From NCBI GenBank assembly GCA_023254735.1, contig JALRKV010000083.1, positions 1 to 64,000 of the forward strand: a stretch of DNA of 64,000 bases, in the 5' to 3' direction. This document shows positions 9,901 through 18,478 of this stretch, one piece after another; the first letter of the stretch is position 1, and every line of letters starts with the position of its first letter. This DNA comes from Pseudomonadales bacterium. Lineage in GTDB: Bacteria > Pseudomonadota > Gammaproteobacteria > Pseudomonadales > Pseudohongiellaceae. The notes under the pieces were generated by a model. It worked only from the letters and a program-made list of their open reading frames with translations. It searched no databases and was not told where the DNA came from. A program made the translations under genes and the position numbers.

Positions 9901-10114
9901 GACTTTTAGTCTTGCGCTCTTTATCGTTCCCATTGCGATAACCATTTGCTGGGGAATGGCGTTCGCCACATTACTCGTGCTTGTCGTAATCCCTGCTCTA
10001 ATCGTACTTATCGAAAATATTACACAGTCCCTCAAGCACCGGTTCGGCGGCTCACTGTTATCGACTCACAAACTACGCGACACCGTTACAACCTCAGAAG
10101 GAATAGATCAATGA
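6953..10114 (+). CDS. RND efflux permease (HAE-1/AcrB-like), first system
   Basis: A 1053-residue inner-membrane pump subunit that would exchange protons for drugs or other exported molecules across the periplasm. The start at 6953 (MQNTLIGLFANHKVAANL) is chosen because of the AAGGAAAGG site just upstream and because the usual RND N-terminal helix begins at once. An in-frame upstream start would add 31 low-complexity residues. The conserved TM4 motif MALGIVVDDAIVV carries the two adjacent aspartates of proton relay (about residue 400). The two-fold repeat of six helices plus large periplasmic loops is visible, with the second half ending in LTSLTTIAGLGPLMF. The adaptor gene overlaps its stop by 4 bp (ATGA). 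No outer-membrane factor gene lies nearby. Confidence 0.92.
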   Translation: MQNTLIGLFANHKVAANLVMIMMILSGVWAADRINTQLDPAIKVPIIRVAANWEGASAEDIEQLIIAPIEQQLANMPDLKTLESSSRIGGGYVWAHFNFAADISKALDDIESRLAQIRNFPAEMEPLTTGQLNDWEEVATLVVSSDGGLAELAPLVRKMEEELYSRGISYIVFDGMPEEEIAIQVSSATLIALDTDLGSIADEVRQRSNNSPAGMVGRNQAEMQLRSLDQRRAATEFDQLEVALQADAGLSRLGDFAEIERRPKVGQPKLTREGKIAIEMELLRATDSDAMTSAKILDEWLADTLPNLPSGVEIIKYQEAWNLIKEQLDVIAKNGLSGLFLVLITLFLFLNGRVGWWVMIGIPVSFLFATLLYYSLFDGSINILSLITFIMALGIVVDDAIVVSEDATTLFEQGLSPEDAATQGARRMFLPVLTSSLTTLAAFVPLILAGGEMGAVIVTLPTVLLCVIVASLIECFLVLPGHLRSSFSKIDRNTTSDFRRRFDRGFGKLRDQFYKPVLERALAAPGTTLCAALACVILSFSLIASGRVGLNMVTGVSLESITANVQFAPQASQAQREEFMATLEETMKTIDTESGGSNINGYVTKFASAMIDQERKTGNQFASIRAEYGWDDFRTIAPQAFVDKWRAANPKPPFVEELFLELRGGENNGLPDLSLVLRGENVPELKRASEELQDALLAYPGVSNVYDDLPYGRDQIIYSLTPAGKALGLSSASLGRQLRAAYNGERVQIFNLDDSELEVVVTLPDSERDNLYSLNRLPVRTPAGELVAMGQVAELGNRSGIDIINHTDGFLSVTVNASVDSAQNNAEQIIDHVTANALAEIKQRYNLTSGLGGISQETQELLDTMRNGAILTAIFIYLILAWSFSSYLWPLAVMSAIPLGLTGAIVGHWIMDADIGAMSMLAFFSLTGIVVNDSIILISFFRRSLAEGKSVSEAIHEASLSRFRAVILTSLTTIAGLGPLMFETFSLALFIVPIAITICWGMAFATLLVLVVIPALIVLIENITQSLKHRFGGSLLSTHKLRDTVTTSEGIDQ

Positions 10115-11433
10115 GAGTAACAGACACCAATCACAACTCCTCCAGCAGCCAATCGCAGGCAACGCGAACGCTGATAGCGATTAAAACGCTTTCGCGTCGC
10201 TTTGCCGGTTTTGTCATTCTCGCGATCGCCCTGGTTCTCGCACTCCTCGTGGTCGCTACCGGACCCACCGCCGAACCACGCGAGCAGTTGGAGCGCTCCT
10301 GGCCTGTCACTACGTTTAGCGCCGAGCCGCAAACGCTATCACCTACGCTGTTAAGCTTTGGCCGCGTCGAAGCGCAGCAAACCGCGAGTCTCAACACAAC
10401 GATTACGGCAAGAGTCGACGCGGTATTCGCGCGCGAAGGCGACTGGGTTCGCGAAGGAGACCTACTGCTCGCGCTCGATCCTTCGGAATCCCAATTTGTC
10501 GAAAGTGCTGCGCGCGCAAGGCTACAGCGAAGCGAAGCGAGCCTTGAAAACCTAAAACTCGAGTTCTCGCTTGCGCAGAAAATGACAGAGGCAAACCGCA
10601 GCCTCGCCGAAGTAGCGAAGGCGACTTTTACGCGCGCACAGGAACTCCATGCCAAACGCATGATTGCCGACGCACAGCTGGATTCTGCAAAACGCGAAGC
10701 GAGCGAAGGCGATATCGCTCTGCTGCGGCATCTCGCCGAACTCGATGCGTTTCCCGCTCGCCTCGCGGCGCAGTCAGCTGCTGTTGCGGAGGCCCGCGCA
10801 GAGCATGCTCGTGCGCTATTCGACCTCGAGCAAGCCAACGTCCGCGCGCCCTTTGATGGACGCGTTATCGACAGCCCTTTTTCAATAGGTCAACGTGTCC
10901 TCGCAGGCACCTCATTGTTACGAATCGCAGACTACTCGACTCTCGAAATCCGCAGCACTTTGCCCGCCGAGACGGCAGGCAAACTCGAGCGTAGATTGCG
11001 CGGCGGCGAGACCCTCACTGCGACGGCGGAAATCGGCGGTTCGCGTGTCCGATTCGAACTTGCGCGCATTGGAGGCGCAGTGAAGACGGGCCAAGGCGGC
11101 CTTGATGCATTCTTCAGCGTTCCCGCTAGCACTGCCTTAGAGATTGGGTCCGTCGTCGACTTAGCGCTCGAACTCCCCGCCGAACCCAACGTTCTCGCTA
11201 TGCCCGTGTATAGCCTTTACGAAGACTCTACCGTCTACCGCGTTCACGAAGAACGGCTCGAGGCTTTGCGTTTCGAACGCGTCGGTGATTATCTCGACGC
11301 CAACGGCAACTTTTTGGCTCTCGTGCGAATCGACGGTATCGCACCCGGAGACAGCCTTTTGGGCTCACAACTCGCGCGTGCTATAACAGGGTTACTGGTG
11401 TCTCCCATTCCGGCGGAAACGACCCAGATATAA
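10111..11433 (+). CDS. RND efflux periplasmic adaptor (membrane fusion protein), first system
   Basis: A 440-residue HlyD/AcrA-type subunit that bridges permease and outer-membrane channel. The ATG at 10111 overlaps the TGA of the permease (ATGA), which indicates translational coupling. One N-terminal transmembrane helix lies at about residues 30-52 (FAGFVILAIALVLALLVVAT), with no lipobox. Next come a lipoyl-like half (VDAVFAREGDWVREGDLLLALD), a coiled-coil hairpin rich in A/E/R/L (about 130-240), and the second lipoyl half VRAPFDGRVIDSPFSIGQRV. The beta-barrel and membrane-proximal domains follow. The order permease-then-adaptor is the reverse of the second system in this window. Confidence 0.9.
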   Translation: MRVTDTNHNSSSSQSQATRTLIAIKTLSRRFAGFVILAIALVLALLVVATGPTAEPREQLERSWPVTTFSAEPQTLSPTLLSFGRVEAQQTASLNTTITARVDAVFAREGDWVREGDLLLALDPSESQFVESAARARLQRSEASLENLKLEFSLAQKMTEANRSLAEVAKATFTRAQELHAKRMIADAQLDSAKREASEGDIALLRHLAELDAFPARLAAQSAAVAEARAEHARALFDLEQANVRAPFDGRVIDSPFSIGQRVLAGTSLLRIADYSTLEIRSTLPAETAGKLERRLRGGETLTATAEIGGSRVRFELARIGGAVKTGQGGLDAFFSVPASTALEIGSVVDLALELPAEPNVLAMPVYSLYEDSTVYRVHEERLEALRFERVGDYLDANGNFLALVRIDGIAPGDSLLGSQLARAITGLLVSPIPAETTQI

Positions 11434-11458
11434 CTTTACCCGCTACGAGGTTTATTCC

Positions 11459-11743
11459 ATGCAATTCATGATAGTCGCCTATGATGGCACCGACGAAGGC
11501 GCTCTAAACAGAAGGCTCGCCGTGAGAGACTCACACATCGCCGGTGCGATAGAGCTCAAGAACAAAGGCAATCTGATCGCGGGGGGCGCAATCTTAGACG
11601 ACACAGGTCGCATGATTGGGTCGACTACCTATGTCGAATTCGAATCCCGCGCCGAACTCGATGCTTGGCTAGAGCGAGACCCCTACGTGACCGGCGACGT
11701 TTGGCGCGATATTACGATCACCCCGATCCGCCTCGCAGTTTAG
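11459..11743 (+). CDS. YciI-like (YCII domain) protein
   Basis: A 94-residue cytoplasmic protein of the YCII/dimeric alpha-beta barrel family. It starts MQFMIVAYDGTDEGALNRRL and contains the conserved RDSHIAGAIELKNKGNLIAGGAILDD core, whose His-Asp pair is typical of the family. The end has the FESRAELDAWLERDPYVTG motif seen in nearly all YciI-like proteins. Family members are small, often dimeric, and mostly of unknown function; some act as lyases or chlorohydrolases. It lies 25 bp after the RND adaptor and 90 bp before tamA on the same strand, so it may be co-transcribed with either. A functional link is not evident. Confidence 0.85.
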   Translation: MQFMIVAYDGTDEGALNRRLAVRDSHIAGAIELKNKGNLIAGGAILDDTGRMIGSTTYVEFESRAELDAWLERDPYVTGDVWRDITITPIRLAV

Positions 11744-11833
11744 GGAGTCTCTGCAGCGAAACGACTCATTCGCTGCCCCTCACGAGAGTCTTTGCTCGCA
11801 GCACGACACCCCTAGGGAGTATGATTTCGTGCT

Positions 11834-13573
11834 ATGAAACTTCTCTCTGGTTGTCGCAGTCTTTTCCTTATCACCTGCTCGGCGCTTGGCTTTGGGGCGA
11901 GCTTCGCGCAGGTCCCAGCGCTCGAAATCAATACTGCAAACGCGCAGCTAACCGACAACATTCGCGCCCACGTCCGACTCCCTTCGATTAGCTGCGCAAG
12001 CGATGACGTCGAACTCGCTCGCGCACTCAGGTCACGAGTGGCGACACTTACCAATACCGTGGAACGTGCCAGCCAAGCGGTGGGTTTTTATTTCGCGGAG
12101 CCGCAAATAACCCTCGAAAAAACCGCTGACTGTTGGTTGCTGTCGATCGCCGTGGAAGCAGGAGACCCAGTCCTAGTTAAGTCTGTAGCGATATCGATTG
12201 AGGCGGATGACGACCTCTTTGCGAGCACACTCGAGAACTTGCCTTTGCGCGAAGGCAGCCAGCTTAGCCACGGCGATTATGAAGCCGCCAAGGCCGAGCT
12301 CACTGCACGCGCGTTCGAACTCGGCTATCTCGATGCTCGGTTCACTCTCGCCAGGTTAACTATCGACAAACCCCAGTTAGCGGCCTCTATCGAGCTAGCA
12401 CTCGATCTCGGCGCGCGTCACCGATTTGGTCAAATAGCTTTTGATACCGGAGGCGCGCTTTCTAACGACTTTGTAAACCGCTTCGTGACCTTCAACGAAG
12501 GCGACTTTTATTCACCGCAGAAGTTATTAGACCTGCGCAGCGCGCTCAACGATTCTCAGTATTTTGCTGACATTAGCATCACGCCTCGACTAGGGGAAAC
12601 GAGTAACCTAGTACCCATTGACCTTGTGATGACCTCACGGCCCCGAAGAGTCTATGAATACGGAGCCGGAATAACGACGGACACGGGTCCGCGACTCAGT
12701 GGCTACTACGAAGACAGGTTTAGAAACCCAGAGGGTCATCGCGTAAACGCGACAACGAGCCTCTCGCCGATTCAGCGCTCGTTGGACGCAGACTACCTCA
12801 TCCCTCTCGCAAATCCGACGATGGAGAATTTGAGAGTTTCGGCCGGGTGGATCGAGGAGAACACCGACACATTCGACAGCCGCTCTTATCGCACGAGCGT
12901 TGCCTATACCTTCGTCAATCGTTCGAACTGGCGGCAGAGCTACTTTACAAATTACCGACATGACGAATTTGATGTCAACGGCGTGCGTGAAACATCGGAC
13001 TTATTAATCCCCGGCCTGAGCATTACGAAAACGCAAGCGGACAGCGCGCTCGTTCCCAACAAAGGCTGGCAGCTATTTGCGCAGGTCCGCGGCGCATCAT
13101 CCGACCTGCTCGCTAGTGAAACGTTTGTGCAGTTCAACCTCAATGGAAAATGGATCACGCCGCTAGGACGAGGGCGTTTCATTTCGCGTTTCGAACTCGT
13201 CACAACCGTTGCTGACTCGATTGCCGAACTCCCCGTATCGATTCAAACCTTTACCGGGGGTGATCAAAGCATACGCGGGTATGACTACAAGTCGATCGGC
13301 GCGCGTAATTCCGAGGGCTTGATCACTGGCGGCAAGAGTCTCGCTGTCGCGTCCGCCGAGGTTGATTTTGGCATCGCAGAAAAATGGCGTCTTGCCCTGT
13401 TTACAGATGTGGGTGATGCCTTCGATGATTTCAATCAAGTTAATTTCAAGCAAAGCGCAGGCGTAGGCATTCGCTGGATCTCGCCAATAGGTCCTATACG
13501 CATCGATCTCGCACGCCCCATAAACAGCGGCGAGGGTGTGAGACTCCACCTAAGCATGGGGCCTGATCTATGA
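11834..13573 (+). CDS. tamA: TamA, outer-membrane Omp85-family assembly protein
   Basis: A 579-residue outer-membrane protein of the BamA/TamA family that works with TamB in inserting some beta-barrel proteins or moving lipids to the outer membrane. A signal peptide covers about residues 1-25 (GFGASFAQ end). Three POTRA-like domains follow up to about residue 265, and then a 16-strand-type barrel. Visible Omp85 landmarks are GAGITTDTGPRLSG at the barrel start, FTGGDQSIRGYDYKSIG (the conserved RGY loop-6 motif) and the C-terminal GPIRIDLARPIN segment. The downstream tamB start overlaps its stop (ATGA). The length matches E. coli TamA (577 aa). Confidence 0.93.
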   Translation: MKLLSGCRSLFLITCSALGFGASFAQVPALEINTANAQLTDNIRAHVRLPSISCASDDVELARALRSRVATLTNTVERASQAVGFYFAEPQITLEKTADCWLLSIAVEAGDPVLVKSVAISIEADDDLFASTLENLPLREGSQLSHGDYEAAKAELTARAFELGYLDARFTLARLTIDKPQLAASIELALDLGARHRFGQIAFDTGGALSNDFVNRFVTFNEGDFYSPQKLLDLRSALNDSQYFADISITPRLGETSNLVPIDLVMTSRPRRVYEYGAGITTDTGPRLSGYYEDRFRNPEGHRVNATTSLSPIQRSLDADYLIPLANPTMENLRVSAGWIEENTDTFDSRSYRTSVAYTFVNRSNWRQSYFTNYRHDEFDVNGVRETSDLLIPGLSITKTQADSALVPNKGWQLFAQVRGASSDLLASETFVQFNLNGKWITPLGRGRFISRFELVTTVADSIAELPVSIQTFTGGDQSIRGYDYKSIGARNSEGLITGGKSLAVASAEVDFGIAEKWRLALFTDVGDAFDDFNQVNFKQSAGVGIRWISPIGPIRIDLARPINSGEGVRLHLSMGPDL

Positions 13574-16500
13574 GGCGCATTGGCATACGTTTTCTACAGA
13601 TTTCGCTTTCGCTGCTGCTGATTCTCACGGCAGCACTTTTTCTGGGCGTCGGCACCGAGGGAGGCACGCGCGCGCTCCTGACGCAGATTTTGAAGCGAAC
13701 GAATACGCAAGGCTTTAGTCTTGAGATGCAAGGAGTAACTGGAACTCTACTACGGCAAGTAAACGCCGATCGCGCTCTAATCCAGCAAGGAGAAGCGTTC
13801 TACGCGATCAACGACTTTGTTGCTGAAATTTCTCTGCTCGCACTGATTCGCCGTGAACTGGTCGTCGAGCAATTTGCCGGCAGCTACACCGCGCCCGCCG
13901 AATCTTTAGGCTATCCGACAATACGCTTTTCGAGCCGTGGCGCGTTCGACCTAAGCCAGATCCGGTACTTCACACTCGATTGGGACATCCAATCAACGAA
14001 CGAGATTGCGTTATTGCTAGGGACGCTCGCGACACCGCGTGCAGGTGAATTTTCCCTCTCTGGCAGAGCGAGCCTTTCAGGCAATTTTGATTCGATAGCG
14101 ATAAGCCACGACTTACTGTTACCGTGGAAAATCACCTCGGTGGGGACTGTGGAACCCTTCGCGCTTGCGCATGCGTTTGAGCACTCGAGTGAGCAGCTTC
14201 TACTTAGAGAAGGAAAGTCCAAGCCGGTTCTACTAAACCCTAAACTCACAACTGCGGGCGACGAGAAGACTCTAACAATAGACCTCACCGCTAAGCTCGA
14301 CGACTTGAGCAATCGTCAGCGCGCGATGCAAACCTCAGCGAGCGCGCCAAACCTTGAAATTAGCGCGTCTGCCGACCTTACAGCGCGTACCGCGAACTTC
14401 GCCGTATCGGCACAAGAACCCGCCGAACTTATAGCCGCCTTCACAGAATTCACACTGTCATCATTGAACATTGGTCCCCTCTCTGCGACAGGGACGCTCA
14501 GTGAGACGTCTCTCAGTTCGATCGCTCTCTCTATCGACAGGTTAGAGACGACAATAGACACAACCCCTCTGAGTTTTGCCACACGTTTAGACCTTTCGGC
14601 CGAAGGTGTAACGGTTGAAGAACTAGAGCTCGCCACCGCCGGCAATTTGATCACCGCCCGCGGCAGTGCAAGGGACCGTCTAAGCGTCGACTTTTTCGTT
14701 AACATCACCGACTGGGATGAATTCGTTCCCGGCGCGAGTGGGTCACTTGTGGGCGAGGGACACCTCGACGGCACCACCGAGTTTCCCACTGCCACTATCA
14801 ACATTGCAGGCTCGGGCTTGAGTTTTGAGTCATTCTCAATCGAGCGCCTTACCATCGATGCAGACGTGAATACAGAGAACGTTGATGGGACTTTCTTACT
14901 CGAAAGCGGAGTTTTTACTGAAGGCGAGCCGCGCCCCGTAACGATAAATGGAAGAGTAGTCGGCTCACCCGAAGCGCATTCATTAGAGTTCACGATGGAG
15001 TCAGGCCCCGCCTCCTCCTCGGTGTCTGTGCAAGGTGGATTCCGCGCGCCCTTTATTCTGGATGCGGATTTAGAGTGGACGGGGCGTTCAGACACAGCGC
15101 AGCTAGCCTACGTACCTGCAGGCGCGCCGTGGACTTTGCAAACACCAATGGTGCTTACACTCAGTCGCAACAGCGTGCTCCTGCCGCTTAGCTGCTGGCG
15201 CCAAGAGTCTGCCACCGCCTGCTTCGAGTTTACTCTACAAGATTCCCAACGGCGCGCCCAGCTGGCCGTCGAAAACCTGCCGCTTTCTGCGCTAATTCGA
15301 TTGGCGGAAATGCCCGTGTTGGACGATCTCATCAGCGTTTATGGTGCAGACGGGTCTGTTAACGCCTCAGCCTCTTACTCCGAGTCGGACACCTCACCGG
15401 CGGTGCTCACGTCGAGTCTCACCGCGCAGCAGCTTAGCTTCTACATTGGCGAAAGCGATGGGAGAGAAAACTATTCACTCGAAGAAGCCAACCTCGCAGC
15501 GATCCTCGAAGAAGGCTCTTGGCGTTTGCAGAGTCGAGCGCTTTTGCTCAAAGCCCCCGCGTCGGAGCCAGTCGATGTGAGCGGCGGAGCGAATAGCACG
15601 CTCGATGTCTCCAGTCTCACAGCGACGCGCGTAGCCGACATTGAAGCTGAGGGGCAATTAGCTGCAGATCGATCGCTTACCGGCAAGATTACACTGCAAG
15701 CCTTGGGACTCGACTGGCTCGAAGCCTTTACCCCAGAACTGGAGGCGCTGAGTGGTCAGCTCGCGGCAGAAGTCAGCGTCTCGGGCAGCCTCGAAAATCC
15801 GCTGGTCTCTGCGACGTCGACGCTGATCGATGGCGCTGTCACATTGCCAAGCTTGGGCATTCGAATAGAGGACATTACCCTAGATGCCGAGATGACCGAC
15901 TCTCAGACTCTTACACTAAAGGCACAGGGTCAGTCGGGCGAAGGCAGCGTCGAAATCGCAGCTTCTGCATCAGCCCTCGATCTATTGCAGAGTGCTACAG
16001 GCGCGGGCACCCCGCGTGGCGAGGCGACCGTTAAGGGAAACGACTTCCTCATTATCGATAACGACACCCTACGGGCGACTGCATCGCCTAACTTTACGTT
16101 ATTGGCAGACGGTGGCGCGCTACAATATTCCGGCGACGTCACCATTCCCGAGCTTAAAATCACGCTCAGCGAACTGCCTCCTAACGCGATCGATATTTCT
16201 GCTGACACCGTGCTCGTAGAGGTGCAGGAAGAGTCAGATAGACCGCTTTCGCTTCTCGAACGCGCAACGCAAAAGGGAATCGCTGGCGAACTCGTTCTGG
16301 CGCTTGGTGACGAGGCTTCAATCGAGGGTTTTGGAATTAATACGCGACTTGACGGGCGTCTTCGTCTACAGCGTGGGCTGAATCAGAGCAATCTCGCCTA
16401 CGGCGAGCTATCCCTGTCTGGGGGAACCTACACGCTATACGGACAGAGCCTCGTTATTCGGCAGGGCCGTTTCGTGTTTCTGGGCGCGCTTGATAATCCG

Positions 16501-16977
16501 GGTATCGATGTGCGCGCGGTTCGGGAGATAAATACACAAACAGTGGGCGTGCAGATGGGTGGGACCCTGAAAAACATGAATAGCACGCTATTCTCATCGC
16601 CGAATCTTAGCGAGACTGACATTCTCGCGATGCTTGCAACAGGTCGACCGTTCGCGTCGATCGGCCAGCGCGACCAAGGTGCGCTGCTCGGCACGCTCGC
16701 GTCTCTTGGTTTAGAAAGAAACAGCGGTCTGACTAATCAGATTAGAAGCGGTCTTGGCCTCGACGAACTCTCGATTGATACCAAGGACACACTAAACAAC
16801 AGTGTGCTGACAGTCGGGAAATATCTAACCCCTAATTTATTCGCACGCTACGGGGTCGGAATCTTCGACAGCAGCTCGAAAGTGAATTTCGATTACACGC
16901 TGAGTGATCGTCTAAAGCTCAAAGCCGAATCCGGCACTCAGCAAAGCGTAGACCTGGTCTACTCCGTCGAAAAATAG
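13570..16977 (+). CDS. tamB: TamB, inner-membrane-anchored AsmA-like bridge protein
   Basis: A 1135-residue protein with one N-terminal membrane helix (about residues 8-28, FLQISLSLLLILTAALFLGV) and a very long periplasmic beta-rich body. The C-terminal DUF490/TamB domain is visible at GTYTLYGQSLVIRQGRFVF, then GVQMGGTLKNMNSTLFSSP and SETDILAMLATGRP. The last residues (YTLSDRLKLKAESGTQQSVDLVYSVEK) are barrel-like and are known to contact TamA. E. coli TamB is 1259 aa, so this is a slightly short form. It overlaps tamA by 4 bp and is translationally coupled to it. It ends 7 bp before a convergent gene. Confidence 0.94.
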   Translation: MRRIGIRFLQISLSLLLILTAALFLGVGTEGGTRALLTQILKRTNTQGFSLEMQGVTGTLLRQVNADRALIQQGEAFYAINDFVAEISLLALIRRELVVEQFAGSYTAPAESLGYPTIRFSSRGAFDLSQIRYFTLDWDIQSTNEIALLLGTLATPRAGEFSLSGRASLSGNFDSIAISHDLLLPWKITSVGTVEPFALAHAFEHSSEQLLLREGKSKPVLLNPKLTTAGDEKTLTIDLTAKLDDLSNRQRAMQTSASAPNLEISASADLTARTANFAVSAQEPAELIAAFTEFTLSSLNIGPLSATGTLSETSLSSIALSIDRLETTIDTTPLSFATRLDLSAEGVTVEELELATAGNLITARGSARDRLSVDFFVNITDWDEFVPGASGSLVGEGHLDGTTEFPTATINIAGSGLSFESFSIERLTIDADVNTENVDGTFLLESGVFTEGEPRPVTINGRVVGSPEAHSLEFTMESGPASSSVSVQGGFRAPFILDADLEWTGRSDTAQLAYVPAGAPWTLQTPMVLTLSRNSVLLPLSCWRQESATACFEFTLQDSQRRAQLAVENLPLSALIRLAEMPVLDDLISVYGADGSVNASASYSESDTSPAVLTSSLTAQQLSFYIGESDGRENYSLEEANLAAILEEGSWRLQSRALLLKAPASEPVDVSGGANSTLDVSSLTATRVADIEAEGQLAADRSLTGKITLQALGLDWLEAFTPELEALSGQLAAEVSVSGSLENPLVSATSTLIDGAVTLPSLGIRIEDITLDAEMTDSQTLTLKAQGQSGEGSVEIAASASALDLLQSATGAGTPRGEATVKGNDFLIIDNDTLRATASPNFTLLADGGALQYSGDVTIPELKITLSELPPNAIDISADTVLVEVQEESDRPLSLLERATQKGIAGELVLALGDEASIEGFGINTRLDGRLRLQRGLNQSNLAYGELSLSGGTYTLYGQSLVIRQGRFVFLGALDNPGIDVRAVREINTQTVGVQMGGTLKNMNSTLFSSPNLSETDILAMLATGRPFASIGQRDQGALLGTLASLGLERNSGLTNQIRSGLGLDELSIDTKDTLNNSVLTVGKYLTPNLFARYGVGIFDSSSKVNFDYTLSDRLKLKAESGTQQSVDLVYSVEK

Positions 16978-16996
16978 CGGGGCGCTATTCGCCCCG
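16978..16996. terminator. Short GC hairpin between convergent tamB and hydrolase genes
   Basis: The sequence CGGGGCG-CTATT-CGCCCCG forms a perfect 7-bp GC stem with a 5-nt loop. It starts at the base after the tamB stop and overlaps the last codons of the opposing hydrolase gene. There is no U-tract on either side, so it may stabilise RNA 3' ends or aid termination only weakly. Confidence 0.4.
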
Positions 16997-18379
16997 TGCA
17001 AGTTTCTCGAGCTTCAACCCGACGGCCGACCCTTCTTCGAATCCAGGCCAGTAAGTATGTGCGTCATCGGGCACGCCGTTTTTAACCGAATAGGTTGCCG
17101 TGGCGCCATCAGGGTGAACATCGAGATAGTCTAACATCGACGCATCCCCTTTGAGGTGATAGTTGAAATAGGCTGTCACGAAGTGATCCATGACATTATT
17201 CATTCGCACACTATCCCACACAGGATCGGTATAGTGACTTGCGCCTTCGCCCGTCTCGCTATCTAAAATTTCTCGAGGGACTGGATAGGGAGCGCCCGCG
17301 TTGTGGCCTGCGTTCTTATAAGTAAGAAGATAGCGATCGCTATTCACCGCAGCTTCATAGATTGCGCGAACGCCGTTTTCATAGCCCGCGACCGTGTCGT
17401 TATCGCCGGCTAGATAAAATGTCGGAACTTGAATCCCAGCTAAATCTTCTTTGCGCCAGAATCCTCGCTCCATACCCCAAGGTGCTATTGCGAAGCCGGC
17501 TTTTATGCGCGTATCGAGATTGTCTCTGTACTCTGGGTTACCCGTTGCATGTAGCGCGAGCAAATCGTTGGGCGGTGACATAAACGATGGAACAATTTCA
17601 TCGCTATAACCACCGCCTAAGTTGTTCACCAATCCATAGCCGCCCATCGAGTAGCCGACAACTCCCGTATTGTCGGCATCGAGCATGCCCAAAAGAAAAC
17701 TCTCGGGATCGACAGAGAGTTGCGCCATGGACTCGATCACGAAGCGTTGATCCAGCGGTCGATTATACAGAGTGCTCGCAAATGCCTGAGCGTCATCATA
17801 AGTGCTGTCTTTATGATCGATAGAGACAGCGACGTAGCCCTTGCTAGCAAGGTTTTCGCCCAGATGACTCATCAGATATCGATTGCCTGGATAACCGTGT
17901 GAGATGACGACCAAGGGGAACGCGCCGGCGCTTGTGTCTGGCTCCGCGTCTCTCACAGCCTGGCCCGAAAGCACCGCGGTGATCTCAGGGTTACGGGTAA
18001 TCGCGCGATACTCTCCTCCTCGTGATTGCCCGCTTGCTAATTGAGCAGGATACCAAACCTCAACGGTTAAGGAGCGGTCGTAGATCGCAGCCTCAGCGCC
18101 GCGCTGCGTATTTAGCACGTCAATTCTATTGGGATCAGTGAGGGTTAGAGTGCGCACGCCAATATCAAATTCGCCATACGCAGCTAAGCTCGGTGCATCG
18201 GGGCGGATTATATCTATACGGTTTACCTGTGCATTGCCTATTGCAGAGCTCATGATCAGTACCCCTGCGATTGTCAGATTTTTAGCGGCAGAAGCTGCCA
18301 TTGAAAGGTAAGCAGGTTTTAGAAGTAGAACGGGCTTTAGTAGAGAGAGCTTTAATAGAGGCGAATGGAAGCGCGTCAT
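16985..18379 (-). CDS. Secreted alpha/beta hydrolase (PAF-acetylhydrolase/dienelactone-hydrolase-like)
   Basis: A 464-residue exported serine hydrolase. The start ATG ending at 18379 is preceded by a TTGGA-type site; a TTG four codons upstream is possible. The hydrophobic section around residues 28-48 ends in SSAIGNAQ, a likely signal-peptidase site after an unusually long, basic N-region. Domain features are FPLVVISHGYPGNRYLMSH (oxyanion region), the nucleophile elbow GYSMGGYG, FYLAGDNDTVAGYENG (acid region) and KNAGHNAGAPY (possible catalytic His). This order fits the predicted dienelactone hydrolase/PAF-acetylhydrolase group (ester or lipid hydrolysis). The substrate is unknown. It is transcribed toward tamB and is separated from the RND permease by a strong hairpin. 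Confidence 0.82.
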   Translation of the reverse strand: MTRFHSPLLKLSLLKPVLLLKPAYLSMAASAAKNLTIAGVLIMSSAIGNAQVNRIDIIRPDAPSLAAYGEFDIGVRTLTLTDPNRIDVLNTQRGAEAAIYDRSLTVEVWYPAQLASGQSRGGEYRAITRNPEITAVLSGQAVRDAEPDTSAGAFPLVVISHGYPGNRYLMSHLGENLASKGYVAVSIDHKDSTYDDAQAFASTLYNRPLDQRFVIESMAQLSVDPESFLLGMLDADNTGVVGYSMGGYGLVNNLGGGYSDEIVPSFMSPPNDLLALHATGNPEYRDNLDTRIKAGFAIAPWGMERGFWRKEDLAGIQVPTFYLAGDNDTVAGYENGVRAIYEAAVNSDRYLLTYKNAGHNAGAPYPVPREILDSETGEGASHYTDPVWDSVRMNNVMDHFVTAYFNYHLKGDASMLDYLDVHPDGATATYSVKNGVPDDAHTYWPGFEEGSAVGLKLEKLARGE

Positions 18380-18434
18380 AGTCGAATCCAATGAAAGTGG
18401 TTAATTGAGAGTATGCCAAAGCCTTAGACTATTA

Positions 18435-18465
18435 CCTGAGGGCATTGGGATGCAATGCCCTCAGG
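18435..18465. terminator. Strong hairpin downstream of the second RND operon
   Basis: CCTGAGGGCATT (18435-18446) pairs perfectly with AATGCCCTCAGG (18454-18465) across the 7-nt loop GGGATGC, giving a 12-bp stem. It lies 13 bp past the stop of the minus-strand RND permease and upstream of the hydrolase start. No U-tract follows on the minus strand, so it may act as a Rho-assisted terminator or an mRNA-stabilising end. Confidence 0.5.
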
Positions 18466-18478
18466 CGCTAACGACGAA

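Noticed and set aside
10131-10838. 235-codon antisense frame inside the RND adaptor gene
   Set aside because: Very Ser/Arg/Ala-rich antisense frame opposite a clear HlyD-type gene; no domain visible.
14316-15095. 259-codon antisense frame inside tamB
   Set aside because: It lies wholly opposite a well-supported gene, lacks recognisable motifs and has a Ser/Arg-biased composition typical of shadow frames.
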